64,000 nucleotides of DNA from Pseudonocardia abyssalis. GTDB taxonomy: Bacteria; Actinomycetota; Actinomycetes; Mycobacteriales; Pseudonocardiaceae. The notes under the pieces are model-generated. The model saw nothing but the letters and a program-made list of their open reading frames with translations. It was not told where the DNA came from and ran no database searches. Position numbers and translations under genes: made by a program. Where the stretch lies: contig NZ_JADQDK010000001.1 in assembly GCF_019263705.2 (NCBI RefSeq), forward strand, positions 1,984,001 through 2,048,000, read 5' to 3'. Positions 54,292 through 61,791 of the stretch are shown here, piece by piece (the first letter of the stretch is position 1; each line of letters opens with the position of its first letter).

Positions 54292-56025
54292 TCACCCCTG
54301 CGCCCGCGCGAGCTGGTTCCGCAGGGCCGCCCGGTCGGTCTTGCGGGTGCGCCCGGCCACCGGCACGTCGTCGACGCAGACGATCTCGTCGGGCAGCGCC
54401 GCCGCGTCGACCACGCGCGGGAGCGCCGCCCGCACCCGGTCGGTCAGGCCGGGCGCTCTCCCCGGGGCGGCGACGAGGACGAGGACCACCCGGTCGTCAC
54501 CGATCGTGTCCGGCACCCCGACCAGCACCGCCTGCGCGACGCCGGGAAGTGCGGCGATCGCGGGCTCGTAGAGGCCCGGGTAGATGTTGGTGCGGCCACG
54601 GATGATCATGTCGGTGGCGCGGCCGCCGAGGACGATCGCGCCGTCGTCGGTGAGCGTCGCGAGGTCGCCGGTGGTGTGCTCGCCGGGGGCCTCCTCGCCG
54701 AGGTAGTGGCCGAGGTTGGCGCCGCCGACGACGAGGCGTCCGTCGTCGTCGACGCGGGCGCGGACGCCGGGCAGCGGGGCCCCGACCAGGTCCCCGGGCC
54801 CGCGGTGGGCGAGCTTCTCGGCGGCGGTGGCGATCGCGACGGGCAGGATCTCGGTCATCCCGTAGACCGCCAGGAACTCGACGTCGGGCAGGGCGGCGCA
54901 GGCCCGGCGCAGCAGCGGCGGCAGCACCGGTGCGGCCCCGAGGAGCACCTGCCGCAACGAGGCGGGCATCGCGACCTCCCCCCGTTCGACGACGTCGAGG
55001 ACCGCGGCGAGGTCCGCGGGCACGAGGAACGTGTGCGTCGCGCCGTCCAGCCCGCGCGCGAGCTCGTCGGGGCGAGCGGCGGGCGCGAACCCGTAGGGCG
55101 GCATCGACCAGTGCCCCCCGGCGACGAGCGCGGGCAGGCCGAGCAGGAACTGGTCGGTGTGCACGCGGGTGCCCGGGCCGAGTGCGCAGCGGGTGGACAG
55201 CACATCGAGCGCCGCCCCGAGCGAACCGCGGGTGTGCACGACGGCCTTCGGGGCGGCGGTCGTGCCGGCGGTGAACACGACGACCGCGTCCTGGGCGGGA
55301 TCGGGTGCGACGTCGACCCGCGGCACCGGGCGCAGCAGGTCCCGCAGCGACACCGCGTTCCGCGGAACGCCCGGCAGCCACGTCCCGGCCCTGACGTGGC
55401 GTACCGGCAGCCGGGAGTAGTCGGGCAGCAGCACTCCCCGGCGGCGGGCGAGTGCCCGCAGCGGCCGACGACCCGCGGCGTAGAGCACCGGCTCCGCGGC
55501 GGCCCAGCCCGGCGCGGCCAGCTCGGTGCGGGCGGCGAACAGCGCGGGCCCCACACCGGGGTCGACGAACACGACCGTTCCGCCGGCCGCGACGGTGCCC
55601 AGCGCGAGCACCACCGAGTCCGGGGAGGGCCGGACGGAGAACAGCATCCGCTGCCCCGGGGCGAACCCGGCGTCGGTGAGGCGGGTGGCGACGGCCCGGA
55701 TCCGGGCGCCGAGCTGGGCGTACGTCAGCGTCACCCCGGCCGGCTGCGTCCCGCGGAACGCGCTTCCCGTCCCGCGGAGCGTTCCGGACGGCCTCGGCTC
55801 CGGCTCCGTTCCCCGTCCCGGCCCCGGCCCCGTTCCCGGTCGCGAGCCCGTTCCGCGGGACACGGTCCCGGCCGCGGATCGCGTTCCGCGGAACGCGGCA
55901 CCGACCCCGGCGACAGTTCCGCGGAACGCGGTGAACCGCGGGGGTGGGCCGGTCAGGGCCGGGGCGTCGCCGTGGCGGTCGGCGGCGTCGAGGATCAGGT
56001 GCAGCAGGTCCAGCGCCTCAGACAC
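54292..56025 (-). CDS. Adenylating enzyme, fatty acid-CoA ligase/OleC-like, with FRGT-repeat insertion
   Basis: 577 residues, GTG at 56025, overlapping the P450 gene by 8 bases. ANL superfamily: VVVFTAGTTAAPKAVVHTRGS (A3), VYGMTEILPV (A5), HTTGDLATLTDDGAIVLGGRATDMIIRGRTNIYPGLYEP (A7-A8) and RTRKTDRAAL (A10 lysine). The TNIYPGLYEP form and the pairing with a ketosynthase and SDR point to the OleC (beta-lactone synthetase) branch; a plain acyl-CoA ligase is possible. Residues about 31-97 are a low-complexity insertion absent from ordinary family members, lying just before the usual first core motif LTYAQLGARIRAVA. Confidence 0.85.
   Translation of the reverse strand: MSEALDLLHLILDAADRHGDAPALTGPPPRFTAFRGTVAGVGAAFRGTRSAAGTVSRGTGSRPGTGPGPGRGTEPEPRPSGTLRGTGSAFRGTQPAGVTLTYAQLGARIRAVATRLTDAGFAPGQRMLFSVRPSPDSVVLALGTVAAGGTVVFVDPGVGPALFAARTELAAPGWAAAEPVLYAAGRRPLRALARRRGVLLPDYSRLPVRHVRAGTWLPGVPRNAVSLRDLLRPVPRVDVAPDPAQDAVVVFTAGTTAAPKAVVHTRGSLGAALDVLSTRCALGPGTRVHTDQFLLGLPALVAGGHWSMPPYGFAPAARPDELARGLDGATHTFLVPADLAAVLDVVERGEVAMPASLRQVLLGAAPVLPPLLRRACAALPDVEFLAVYGMTEILPVAIATAAEKLAHRGPGDLVGAPLPGVRARVDDDGRLVVGGANLGHYLGEEAPGEHTTGDLATLTDDGAIVLGGRATDMIIRGRTNIYPGLYEPAIAALPGVAQAVLVGVPDTIGDDRVVLVLVAAPGRAPGLTDRVRAALPRVVDAAALPDEIVCVDDVPVAGRTRKTDRAALRNQLARAQG
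55735..55935. repeat. Palindrome-rich in-frame insertion encoding [F/S/L]RGT repeats
   Basis: Within the ligase gene the palindrome GCGTTCCGCGGAACGC or near copies recur (exact at 55881-55896, core GTTCCGCGGAAC at 55916-55927, diverged copies near 55748, 55774 and 55849). Read on the minus strand the units become AFRGT, VSRGT and TLRGT, about 11 residues apart at the start. A further exact copy lies at 55355-55370 outside the insertion. Confidence 0.85.
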
Positions 56026-57229
56026 CCTGCACCACCAGCTCGCGGTAGGCCGGGACGAGCACGCGACGGGCCACCCGGCGGCGGGCGATCCGCAACGGGC
56101 GGGCGAGGTGGGCGTCGAGGACGGCGTCGAGGACGATCCGGATCTGCGCCGTCGCCAGTGGCATCCCGAGGCAGAAGTGCGGCCCGGCCCCGAACCAGAT
56201 CCGGCGCACCGCGGGCGGGTGCGGGCGGTCCGGGGCGAAGCCGCCGAGCGCCCGGGCCGCCGACACCGTCGCGATGACGATCCGGTCCCCCGCAACCACC
56301 TCGACGGTCCCGACGCGGGCCGGGGCGGCGACGCGGCGCAGCATCACCGGCGACGGCACGGTGACGCGCAGCCCCTCCTCGACGCACGCGTCCACCCGAC
56401 CCCGGTCGGCGGCGACCGCCCCGAGCAGTACCGAGTCGTGCAGCAGCGCCACCAGGCGCGGCAGGAACGACACCACCGTCTCGGTGCCGGTCAGCGCGAA
56501 CGCGGCGACCGCCCCCAGCGCCTCGCGCTCGGTCAGCCCCAGCTCACGCATCCGTCCGGGCACGGTCGCAGGGTCCCCGACGCGGTAGGCGACGGCCGCG
56601 GGCGCGGTGATCCCGGCCAGCGCCGCGCGCCCCCGGACGACCTGCCGCGGCGTCAGCTCCGGGCGGCGCAGGCGCACCATCCCGGTCACCGCCGTCGCCG
56701 CCGCGAACGCGGGTCCGGCGGCGTCGCGCGCGTCGAGCCCGACCAGTCCCGCGATCACGGCCCCGGCCGCCCGTTGCGCGACCGGCACCAGGTCGACGGC
56801 CTCCCCCGCGGCCAACCGGTCGTGCAGCGCGGCGCACGGCTCGGCCAGCACCCGTGTGCACAGCTCCGCCACCGCGGCCGGGGTGAACAGGTCGGCCAGT
56901 GCCCGGCGCAGCGCCACGTGCTCCGCGCCCTCCATGTTGAGCAGCACCCTCGGCCCGACGACCGGGGTCCAGAGCGCGGCGGGCGAGCCCGGGCCGGTCT
57001 TGGTGAACGAGGTGGTGTCGGTGAGCACGGCCCGCGCGATCGCGGCGTCGCTGACGACGACCCCCACCCGCGGCACCCGGACGACCGGCGCTATCCGCGC
57101 CAGTCCCCGGACCAGCGGGTACGCGACGGGATGGGCTCCGAGCTGGACGCGCCGCTCCCACCGGTCGGCCGCGCGCGAATGGGGCGGCTGGGGCGGGCGT
57201 GCCCGCGCACGGGCGGCGGCGCCGCTCAC
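56018..57229 (-). CDS. Cytochrome P450
   Basis: 403 residues, GTG in GTGA overlap with the GT2 gene. Heme-binding loop FGAGPHFCLGMPLA with ligand Cys353, ExxR as EEGLRV, the I-helix TGTETV, and N-terminal substrate-recognition segments. Soluble bacterial class I P450. Its operon partners (ketosynthase, adenylase, SDR) suggest it hydroxylates or otherwise oxidises a long-chain acyl intermediate. Redox partners (ferredoxin/reductase) are not encoded nearby. Confidence 0.92.
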   Translation of the reverse strand: MSGAAARARARPPQPPHSRAADRWERRVQLGAHPVAYPLVRGLARIAPVVRVPRVGVVVSDAAIARAVLTDTTSFTKTGPGSPAALWTPVVGPRVLLNMEGAEHVALRRALADLFTPAAVAELCTRVLAEPCAALHDRLAAGEAVDLVPVAQRAAGAVIAGLVGLDARDAAGPAFAAATAVTGMVRLRRPELTPRQVVRGRAALAGITAPAAVAYRVGDPATVPGRMRELGLTEREALGAVAAFALTGTETVVSFLPRLVALLHDSVLLGAVAADRGRVDACVEEGLRVTVPSPVMLRRVAAPARVGTVEVVAGDRIVIATVSAARALGGFAPDRPHPPAVRRIWFGAGPHFCLGMPLATAQIRIVLDAVLDAHLARPLRIARRRVARRVLVPAYRELVVQGV

Positions 57230-57972
57230 CGGCTCTCCCCGGCCCGGATGTCGACGTGCTCGGGCCGGTAACGGTGGTCGGCGTACCAGCCCAGCGTCCG
57301 GACCAGACCCCACGCCTGCACGCGCCGGCTCGACCCCCGGACGACGACGTCGCGCCGGGTCCCGTACCGGGTCGTCAGCGGGCGCACCGCGTTGACGAGT
57401 GCGCGGTCCTCGTGCACGTCCTGGATCCGGGTGCGCGGGAAGCCGCCCGCGCGCTCGTAGAGCTCCGCGGTGACCGCCATGTTGCATCCGGCCGACATGA
57501 CGTAGGGCCCGAGCGCGCCCGGCACCCGGTTGCCCGGCCGGAACCGGCCGAACGTCGCAGCCGCCCCCACCGCCCCGACGAGCACCCCGCGCTGCCAGGC
57601 GGGAAGGCCCTCGTCGGTGCGCGGCAGCAGGCGCCCGGCGATCAGGTCGAGACCGGCGAACGCGGCCCGGATCCGGGCGGTCCAGTCGGGGGCGGGGAGG
57701 CAGTCGGCGTCGGTGCGGGCCAGGTGCGTCGCGCCGTGGGCGATCGCGAACCGCATCCCGGTGTCGGCCGCTGCCCCCGTGCCGCGCTGCGGCTCGGGCA
57801 CGACCTCGGCGGGCAGCCCGTGCGCGCGCACGACGTCGGCGGTCCCGTCGGTCGAGGCGTTGTCGACGACGACGAGCCGGAAGTCGCGGTCCTGCTGCGC
57901 GGCGAGCGCGTCGAGCGTGGCCCCGATGCCCGCGGCCTCGTCGAACGCCGGGACCACCACCCACAGGTTCAC
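57226..57972 (-). CDS. Family 2 glycosyltransferase
   Basis: 248 residues, GTG in a GTGA overlap with the ketosynthase gene. GT-A fold: LWVVVPAFDEAAGIGATLDAL, VVVDNASTDGTADVVRAHG, DTGMRFAI, ARTDADCLPAPDW (DxD-like metal/nucleotide motif), and a later HEDRALV. No transmembrane helix, so cytosolic or peripheral. A sugar transferase inside a fatty-ketosynthase/P450 operon is unusual; the acceptor may be the lipid product. Sugar donor unknown. Confidence 0.88.
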   Translation of the reverse strand: MNLWVVVPAFDEAAGIGATLDALAAQQDRDFRLVVVDNASTDGTADVVRAHGLPAEVVPEPQRGTGAAADTGMRFAIAHGATHLARTDADCLPAPDWTARIRAAFAGLDLIAGRLLPRTDEGLPAWQRGVLVGAVGAAATFGRFRPGNRVPGALGPYVMSAGCNMAVTAELYERAGGFPRTRIQDVHEDRALVNAVRPLTTRYGTRRDVVVRGSSRRVQAWGLVRTLGWYADHRYRPEHVDIRAGESR

Positions 57973-58967
57973 AGCCGGACCACCGTGATCCCCAGGCTGA
58001 CCCCACCGGCCAGCCCGACCAGCGCCACGAGGTCACCGGGCCCGCACCGGCCCAGCTCGCGGGCGGTGACGAGCTGCAGCGGCAGGCTCGCCGAGGCGAC
58101 GTTGCCGTGCTCGGCGACCGTCACGACGAGCTTGTCCCCCGGCACCCCGGCCCCGCGCGCGAAGACCCCCAGGTACGGCAGCGACACCTGGTGCACCGCC
58201 ACGACCGCCATGTCGTCCCAGGTCAGCTCCAGCCGGGCCAGCGTCTCGTCGAGGACGCCGGTGCCGACGGACAGGAACGCCGCCTTGAGACGGGCCGAGT
58301 CCATCGCGAAGTAGGTGTGCTCGACGTCGCGCGGGTGCAACGACCCGCCCGCGGCGAGCGTGCCCGCCTCCCAGTGCCGGGAGTCGGCGGTGAAACCCGA
58401 CCCGAGGATCCCGGTGCCGGGCTCCCCCGCGGTGAGCAGGACGGCCGCGCCCGCGTCGGAGAGCGTGTAGCCGGGGAACGCGCGCAGGAACGCGCGGATC
58501 CCGTCGACCTCCCACCGCACGGCCCGCGACGGCGTCTCCCCGCTGACGACGAGCACGCGCCAGTAGCGGCCGCCGGCGATCAGCGCGTCCGCGACCTCCA
58601 TGCCGTTGAGCACGCTGTTGCAGGCGTTCTTGACGTCCATGACCGGGCAGGACAGCTCCAGCTTGGCCGCGACGATGTGCGCGGTCGCGGGCTCGACCAT
58701 GTCCTGGCTGGCCGAGGCGAAGATCAGCAGGTCGACGTCGGCGGCAGCGGTGCCGGTCGCGGCCAGCACCTTCCGGGCCGCGGCGACGGCCAGGTCGGAG
58801 GCCTGCTCGTGGTCGCCGGCCACGTGCCGGGAGGTGATCCCGGTGAGCCGGTGGACGATGCCCGCGGGGGGTGCCCACCCCGACGCCGCGATCCGCGCCT
58901 CGACCTCGTCGGTGCCGACCCGCCGCCCGGGCAGGTGCACCTCGACCCCTGCGATCCGCGCGCCCAC
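57969..58967 (-). CDS. 3-oxoacyl-ACP synthase III (FabH/OleA-like)
   Basis: 332 residues from GTG 58967, which has GGGAGG a few bases upstream. Thiolase fold with active-site Cys116 in KNACNSVLNG, His in VHQVSLPYLGVF and Asn in EHGNVASASLPLQL. The N-terminus GARIAGVEVHLPGRRV is typical of ketosynthase III proteins. FabH primes fatty acids; OleA condenses two acyl-CoAs. The operon partners favour an OleA-type or specialised role, not housekeeping FabH. It is the first gene of the operon; 58968-59072 should contain its promoter. Confidence 0.88.
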   Translation of the reverse strand: MGARIAGVEVHLPGRRVGTDEVEARIAASGWAPPAGIVHRLTGITSRHVAGDHEQASDLAVAAARKVLAATGTAAADVDLLIFASASQDMVEPATAHIVAAKLELSCPVMDVKNACNSVLNGMEVADALIAGGRYWRVLVVSGETPSRAVRWEVDGIRAFLRAFPGYTLSDAGAAVLLTAGEPGTGILGSGFTADSRHWEAGTLAAGGSLHPRDVEHTYFAMDSARLKAAFLSVGTGVLDETLARLELTWDDMAVVAVHQVSLPYLGVFARGAGVPGDKLVVTVAEHGNVASASLPLQLVTARELGRCGPGDLVALVGLAGGVSLGITVVRL

Positions 58968-59072
58968 GCCCCACCTCCCTCCGGCCCCGACGGTCGGGAC
59001 GAGCTGAACCCTAGGAGGCACCCCGACCGGCGACGACCGCGGAACTACCGACGCCGCAACTTGCCGTACGAG

Positions 59073-59091
59073 TATGGATAGGCGAACCTCA
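59073..59091 (+). promoter_or_regulatory. DtxR/IdeR-like iron box
   Basis: TATGGATAGGCGAACCTCA matches 14 of 19 positions of the IdeR consensus as I recall it (TTAGGTTAGGCTAACCTAA), including all positions of the central AGGC and the AACCT arm. It lies directly before the remains of a siderophore-binding protein, as expected for an iron-repressed uptake gene. Confidence 0.6.
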
Positions 59092-59121
59092 CCTCTTCGT
59101 CCCGTCCGACCGAAGGGGCGG

Positions 59122-59718
59122 TGCCCGGCCCACCGACGTCGGCGGCATCGAGCTGAACGTCGAGGCCGTCACCGCCCTGCAGCCGGACCTGATCATGGGC
59201 GTCTACTCCTTCATGGACCGGTCGACCTACGACGCACTGAGCGCGATCGCGCCGACCCGCATCACCGGCACGACACTGGGCCGGGGCGGCAGGCCGAGGA
59301 GGTCGTCGCGGCGGTCGAGCAGTCCTTCGCCGACATCCGGGCGGCGAACCCCGGTCTCGCCGGCCGGGAGGTCGCGATCGACCTGGTCGTCGACGGGGTC
59401 CCCTACCTGCTCGGCGCCGATGACCTGCACACCGCGGTGTTCGCCGGTATCGGCACGACGGTCCCGGACTCGACCGTCGAGCTGTCGCCGGAGACCATCG
59501 GGCAGCTCGACCGCGACGCGCTCGTCGTGCTCGGGGCGAACGAGGCGGACCTCACGGGCGACGCGGTGTTCCAGGGCCTGGGCGCGGTCGCGGACGGGCG
59601 CGCGGTCTACGTCCCCGGTGACGGCGACTTCGCCGGCGCCGTCGGTTTCGGCAACCCGTTGAGCCTGCCGTACGCCGCCGAGCTCATCACCCCGCAGCTC
59701 GCCGCCGTCCTGGGCTGA
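59122..59718 (+). pseudogene. Truncated, frameshifted Fe3+-siderophore ABC substrate-binding protein
   Basis: Frame 1 reads VGGIELNVEAVTALQPDLIMGVYSFMDRSTYDALSAIAPT, the mid part of FecB/FepB-type proteins. At about 59283-59293 the homology moves to another frame: QAEEVVAAVEQSFADIRAANPGLAGREVAIDLV, then PYLLGADDL, TVPDSTVELSPETIG, DALVVLGANEADL and AAELITPQL to the end. The N-terminal third, with signal peptide and lipobox, is missing. No start codon precedes the first segment in a sensible place. Inactive by every sign. Confidence 0.85.
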
Positions 59719-59759
59719 CGCCTGCCATCCGCGGCCCGGTCTGTGTCAGGATCCCCGCC

Positions 59760-60383
59760 GTGCAGGGATTCCGACTCAACGGGTCGCGGGTGCTGGAGAT
59801 CGACCTGGTGGGTGACGCCGTGCGCGCCGCCACCGGCTCGATGATCGCCTACACCGGCGACGTGACGTTCAAGAACGCCGGTATGGGCGGCGGCGACGGC
59901 CTGATGGCGGGGCTCAAGCGCCGCGCCGCGGGCGAGTCCGTCGCGCTCATGCACTGCACGGGGCAGGGCACCGTGTGGTTCGCGAAGGACGCGATGGAGG
60001 TGTTGGTCGTCGAGCTGAACGGCGACACCCTCAAGGTCGAGTCCGAACAGCTCCTCGCGCTGTCCGACAAGCTGAGGACCGACGTCGCCTTCGCCGGGGT
60101 GCGCGGTGCGTCGTCGGGGCAGGGGTTGTTCACCACCACCGTCACCGGGTACGGCACCGTCGCGCTGCTCTCGGCGGGCGGCCCGCCGATCGCGCTGGAG
60201 GTCTCGCCGCAGTACCCGCTGGTGGTCGACCCCGACGCGTTCATCGCCAGCCAGGGGCAGCTCAACCAGTCCTTCGTCACCGACGTGTCGTGGCGCAACC
60301 TGATCGGCGAGAGCTCCGGCGAGGCGTTCTCCCTGCGCTTCGACGGCAGCGGCGTCGTCTACATCCAGCCCGAGGAGCGCTGA
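59760..60383 (+). CDS. AIM24 family protein 1
   Basis: 207 residues, GTG start. FRLNGSRVLEIDLVGDAVRAATGSMIAYTGDVTFKNAGMGGG, TGQGTVWFAKDAMEV, VRGASSGQGLFTTTVTGYGTVALL and IGESSGEAFSLRFDGSGVVYIQPEE are the AIM24/TerD-neighbour beta-roll motifs. AIM24 family proteins form trimeric beta-prism-like folds of unknown biochemical role. It overlaps gene 2 by one base, so the three are one operon. Confidence 0.88.
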   Translation: MQGFRLNGSRVLEIDLVGDAVRAATGSMIAYTGDVTFKNAGMGGGDGLMAGLKRRAAGESVALMHCTGQGTVWFAKDAMEVLVVELNGDTLKVESEQLLALSDKLRTDVAFAGVRGASSGQGLFTTTVTGYGTVALLSAGGPPIALEVSPQYPLVVDPDAFIASQGQLNQSFVTDVSWRNLIGESSGEAFSLRFDGSGVVYIQPEER

Positions 60384-61033
60384 TGGGTTCCTTCGAGCAG
60401 GTCAACAACAAGGTCGTCGCCGCCGCGGTCGCCCCCGGCCGGGAGATCCTCGCGCGCAGGGGCGCGATGCTCGCCTACACCGGCGACGTCGGGTTCTCGC
60501 CCGTCCACACGGGGCCGGGTGGCGCGGGCGGCATGGTCGGGCGGATGGTGGCCGGCGAGCAGGTGCCGATGATGGTCGCGCAGGGGTCCGGCACCGTGCA
60601 CTACGGCTACCGCGGCCTCTACGTGACGATCATCGAGCTCGACGGGTCCGGCCCGCTGTCCGTCGAGGCCGACCGGCTCGTCGCGCACGACGCCGCGCTG
60701 CAGTCGACCGTGGTGTTCCTCGGCTCCCAGGGCGGCATCCGCGGGGCGGTCCGCGGCGCCGTCTCCGGGCAGGGGCTGTTCACCACGCAGCTGCACGGCT
60801 ACGGCACCGCCGCCGTGCTCTCCCACGGTGGGACGATCGCGATCCCCGTCGGCGGCCGTCCCGTGGCCGTCGACCCCCAGGCCTACGTCGCGCACGTCGG
60901 GCAGGTGAACGTCGACATCTCGGCGTCGGTCGGCTGGCGCGACGCCGTCGGCCGCGGCTCCGGCGAGGCCGTCCAGCTCAAGATCACCGGCCAGGGAACC
61001 GTCTACGTCCAGGCATCGGAGCAGAAGCTGTGA
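60383..61033 (+). CDS. AIM24 family protein 2
   Basis: 216 residues, ATG at 60383 sharing a base with the previous TGA. EQVNNKVVAAAVAPGREILARRGAMLAYTGDVGF, MMVAQGSGTVHYGYRG, AVRGAVSGQGLFTTQLHGYGTAAVLSHGG and GRGSGEAVQLKITGQGTVYVQASE repeat the AIM24 pattern. It is about the same length as gene 1 but clearly diverged from it. Confidence 0.88.
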   Translation: MGSFEQVNNKVVAAAVAPGREILARRGAMLAYTGDVGFSPVHTGPGGAGGMVGRMVAGEQVPMMVAQGSGTVHYGYRGLYVTIIELDGSGPLSVEADRLVAHDAALQSTVVFLGSQGGIRGAVRGAVSGQGLFTTQLHGYGTAAVLSHGGTIAIPVGGRPVAVDPQAYVAHVGQVNVDISASVGWRDAVGRGSGEAVQLKITGQGTVYVQASEQKL

Positions 61034-61791
61034 TCCCCCTCAACCCCGCCACGCTGCCGGACAACGACAACATCCCCGGCAACCACTACGCCTACTGCGT
61101 GCGCCTCGACGGGCAGCTGTTCATGCAGACCGGCCGGATGATCGCCTACTACCCCGCGCCGCACAGCCAGGGCATCCGCTTCGAGCCGCTGACGTCGGGG
61201 AGCATCGGCGGCATGGTCGCGACGCGGTTCTCCGCGCCGCTCTACACCCGCGACTGGGTGGTGGCCTCCGGCGCCGGGCACCTGATCCTCGGCGACCGCG
61301 GCTACGACATCAACAGCTACGACCTCGACGCGGGCAACCTGACGCTGCGCGCGTCCAACCTGCTCGCCTTCGACTCCACCCTCGAGCTCAAGCAGTCGAT
61401 CGTCCCCGGCTTCCTGACGCTGATCGGCACCGGCAAGTTCCTCGCCTCCAGCTCCGGACCGGTGATCTTCGCGGAGCCGCCGATCCGCGTCGACCCGGAC
61501 GCACTGGTCGGGTGGGCCGACTGCCCGTCACCGAGCCACCACTACGACGCCCGCTGGATGAGCGGGTTCCTGTCCAGCGCGATGGGGATGCTGGGCAGCA
61601 ACTCCGGCGAGGAGCGCCAGTTCGACTTCACCGGAGCCGGCACCGTGCTCATCCAGTCCAGCGAGAACACCGTGGCCGACCCGCACCTGCTGCAGCAGCT
61701 GGAGGGGCAGATCGCCGGCCTCGGGCTGTCCGGGCTGCAGCGGATGCAGCAGGTCGTGGCACAGCGGCTGGCGCAGCAACAACAGCACTGA
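61030..61791 (+). CDS. AIM24 family protein 3
   Basis: 253 residues, GTG in a GTGA overlap with gene 2. AIM24 core with MQTGRMIAYYP, PLYTRDWVVASGAGHLILGDRGYDINSYDLDAGNLTLRASNLLAFDSTL, GFLTLIGTGKFLASSSGPV and SSENTVADPHLLQQLEGQ. Longer than the other two through a C-terminal Gln/Leu-rich helix. Its TGA abuts the convergent amylosucrase stop in TGATCA. Confidence 0.86.
   Translation: MIPLNPATLPDNDNIPGNHYAYCVRLDGQLFMQTGRMIAYYPAPHSQGIRFEPLTSGSIGGMVATRFSAPLYTRDWVVASGAGHLILGDRGYDINSYDLDAGNLTLRASNLLAFDSTLELKQSIVPGFLTLIGTGKFLASSSGPVIFAEPPIRVDPDALVGWADCPSPSHHYDARWMSGFLSSAMGMLGSNSGEERQFDFTGAGTVLIQSSENTVADPHLLQQLEGQIAGLGLSGLQRMQQVVAQRLAQQQQH

Noticed and set aside
57226..58036. Long minus-strand frame suggesting a P450 fused to the GT2 region
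   Set aside because: The GT2 protein is in its own frame with a GTGA junction; the extra frame is Arg/Gly-rich shadow.
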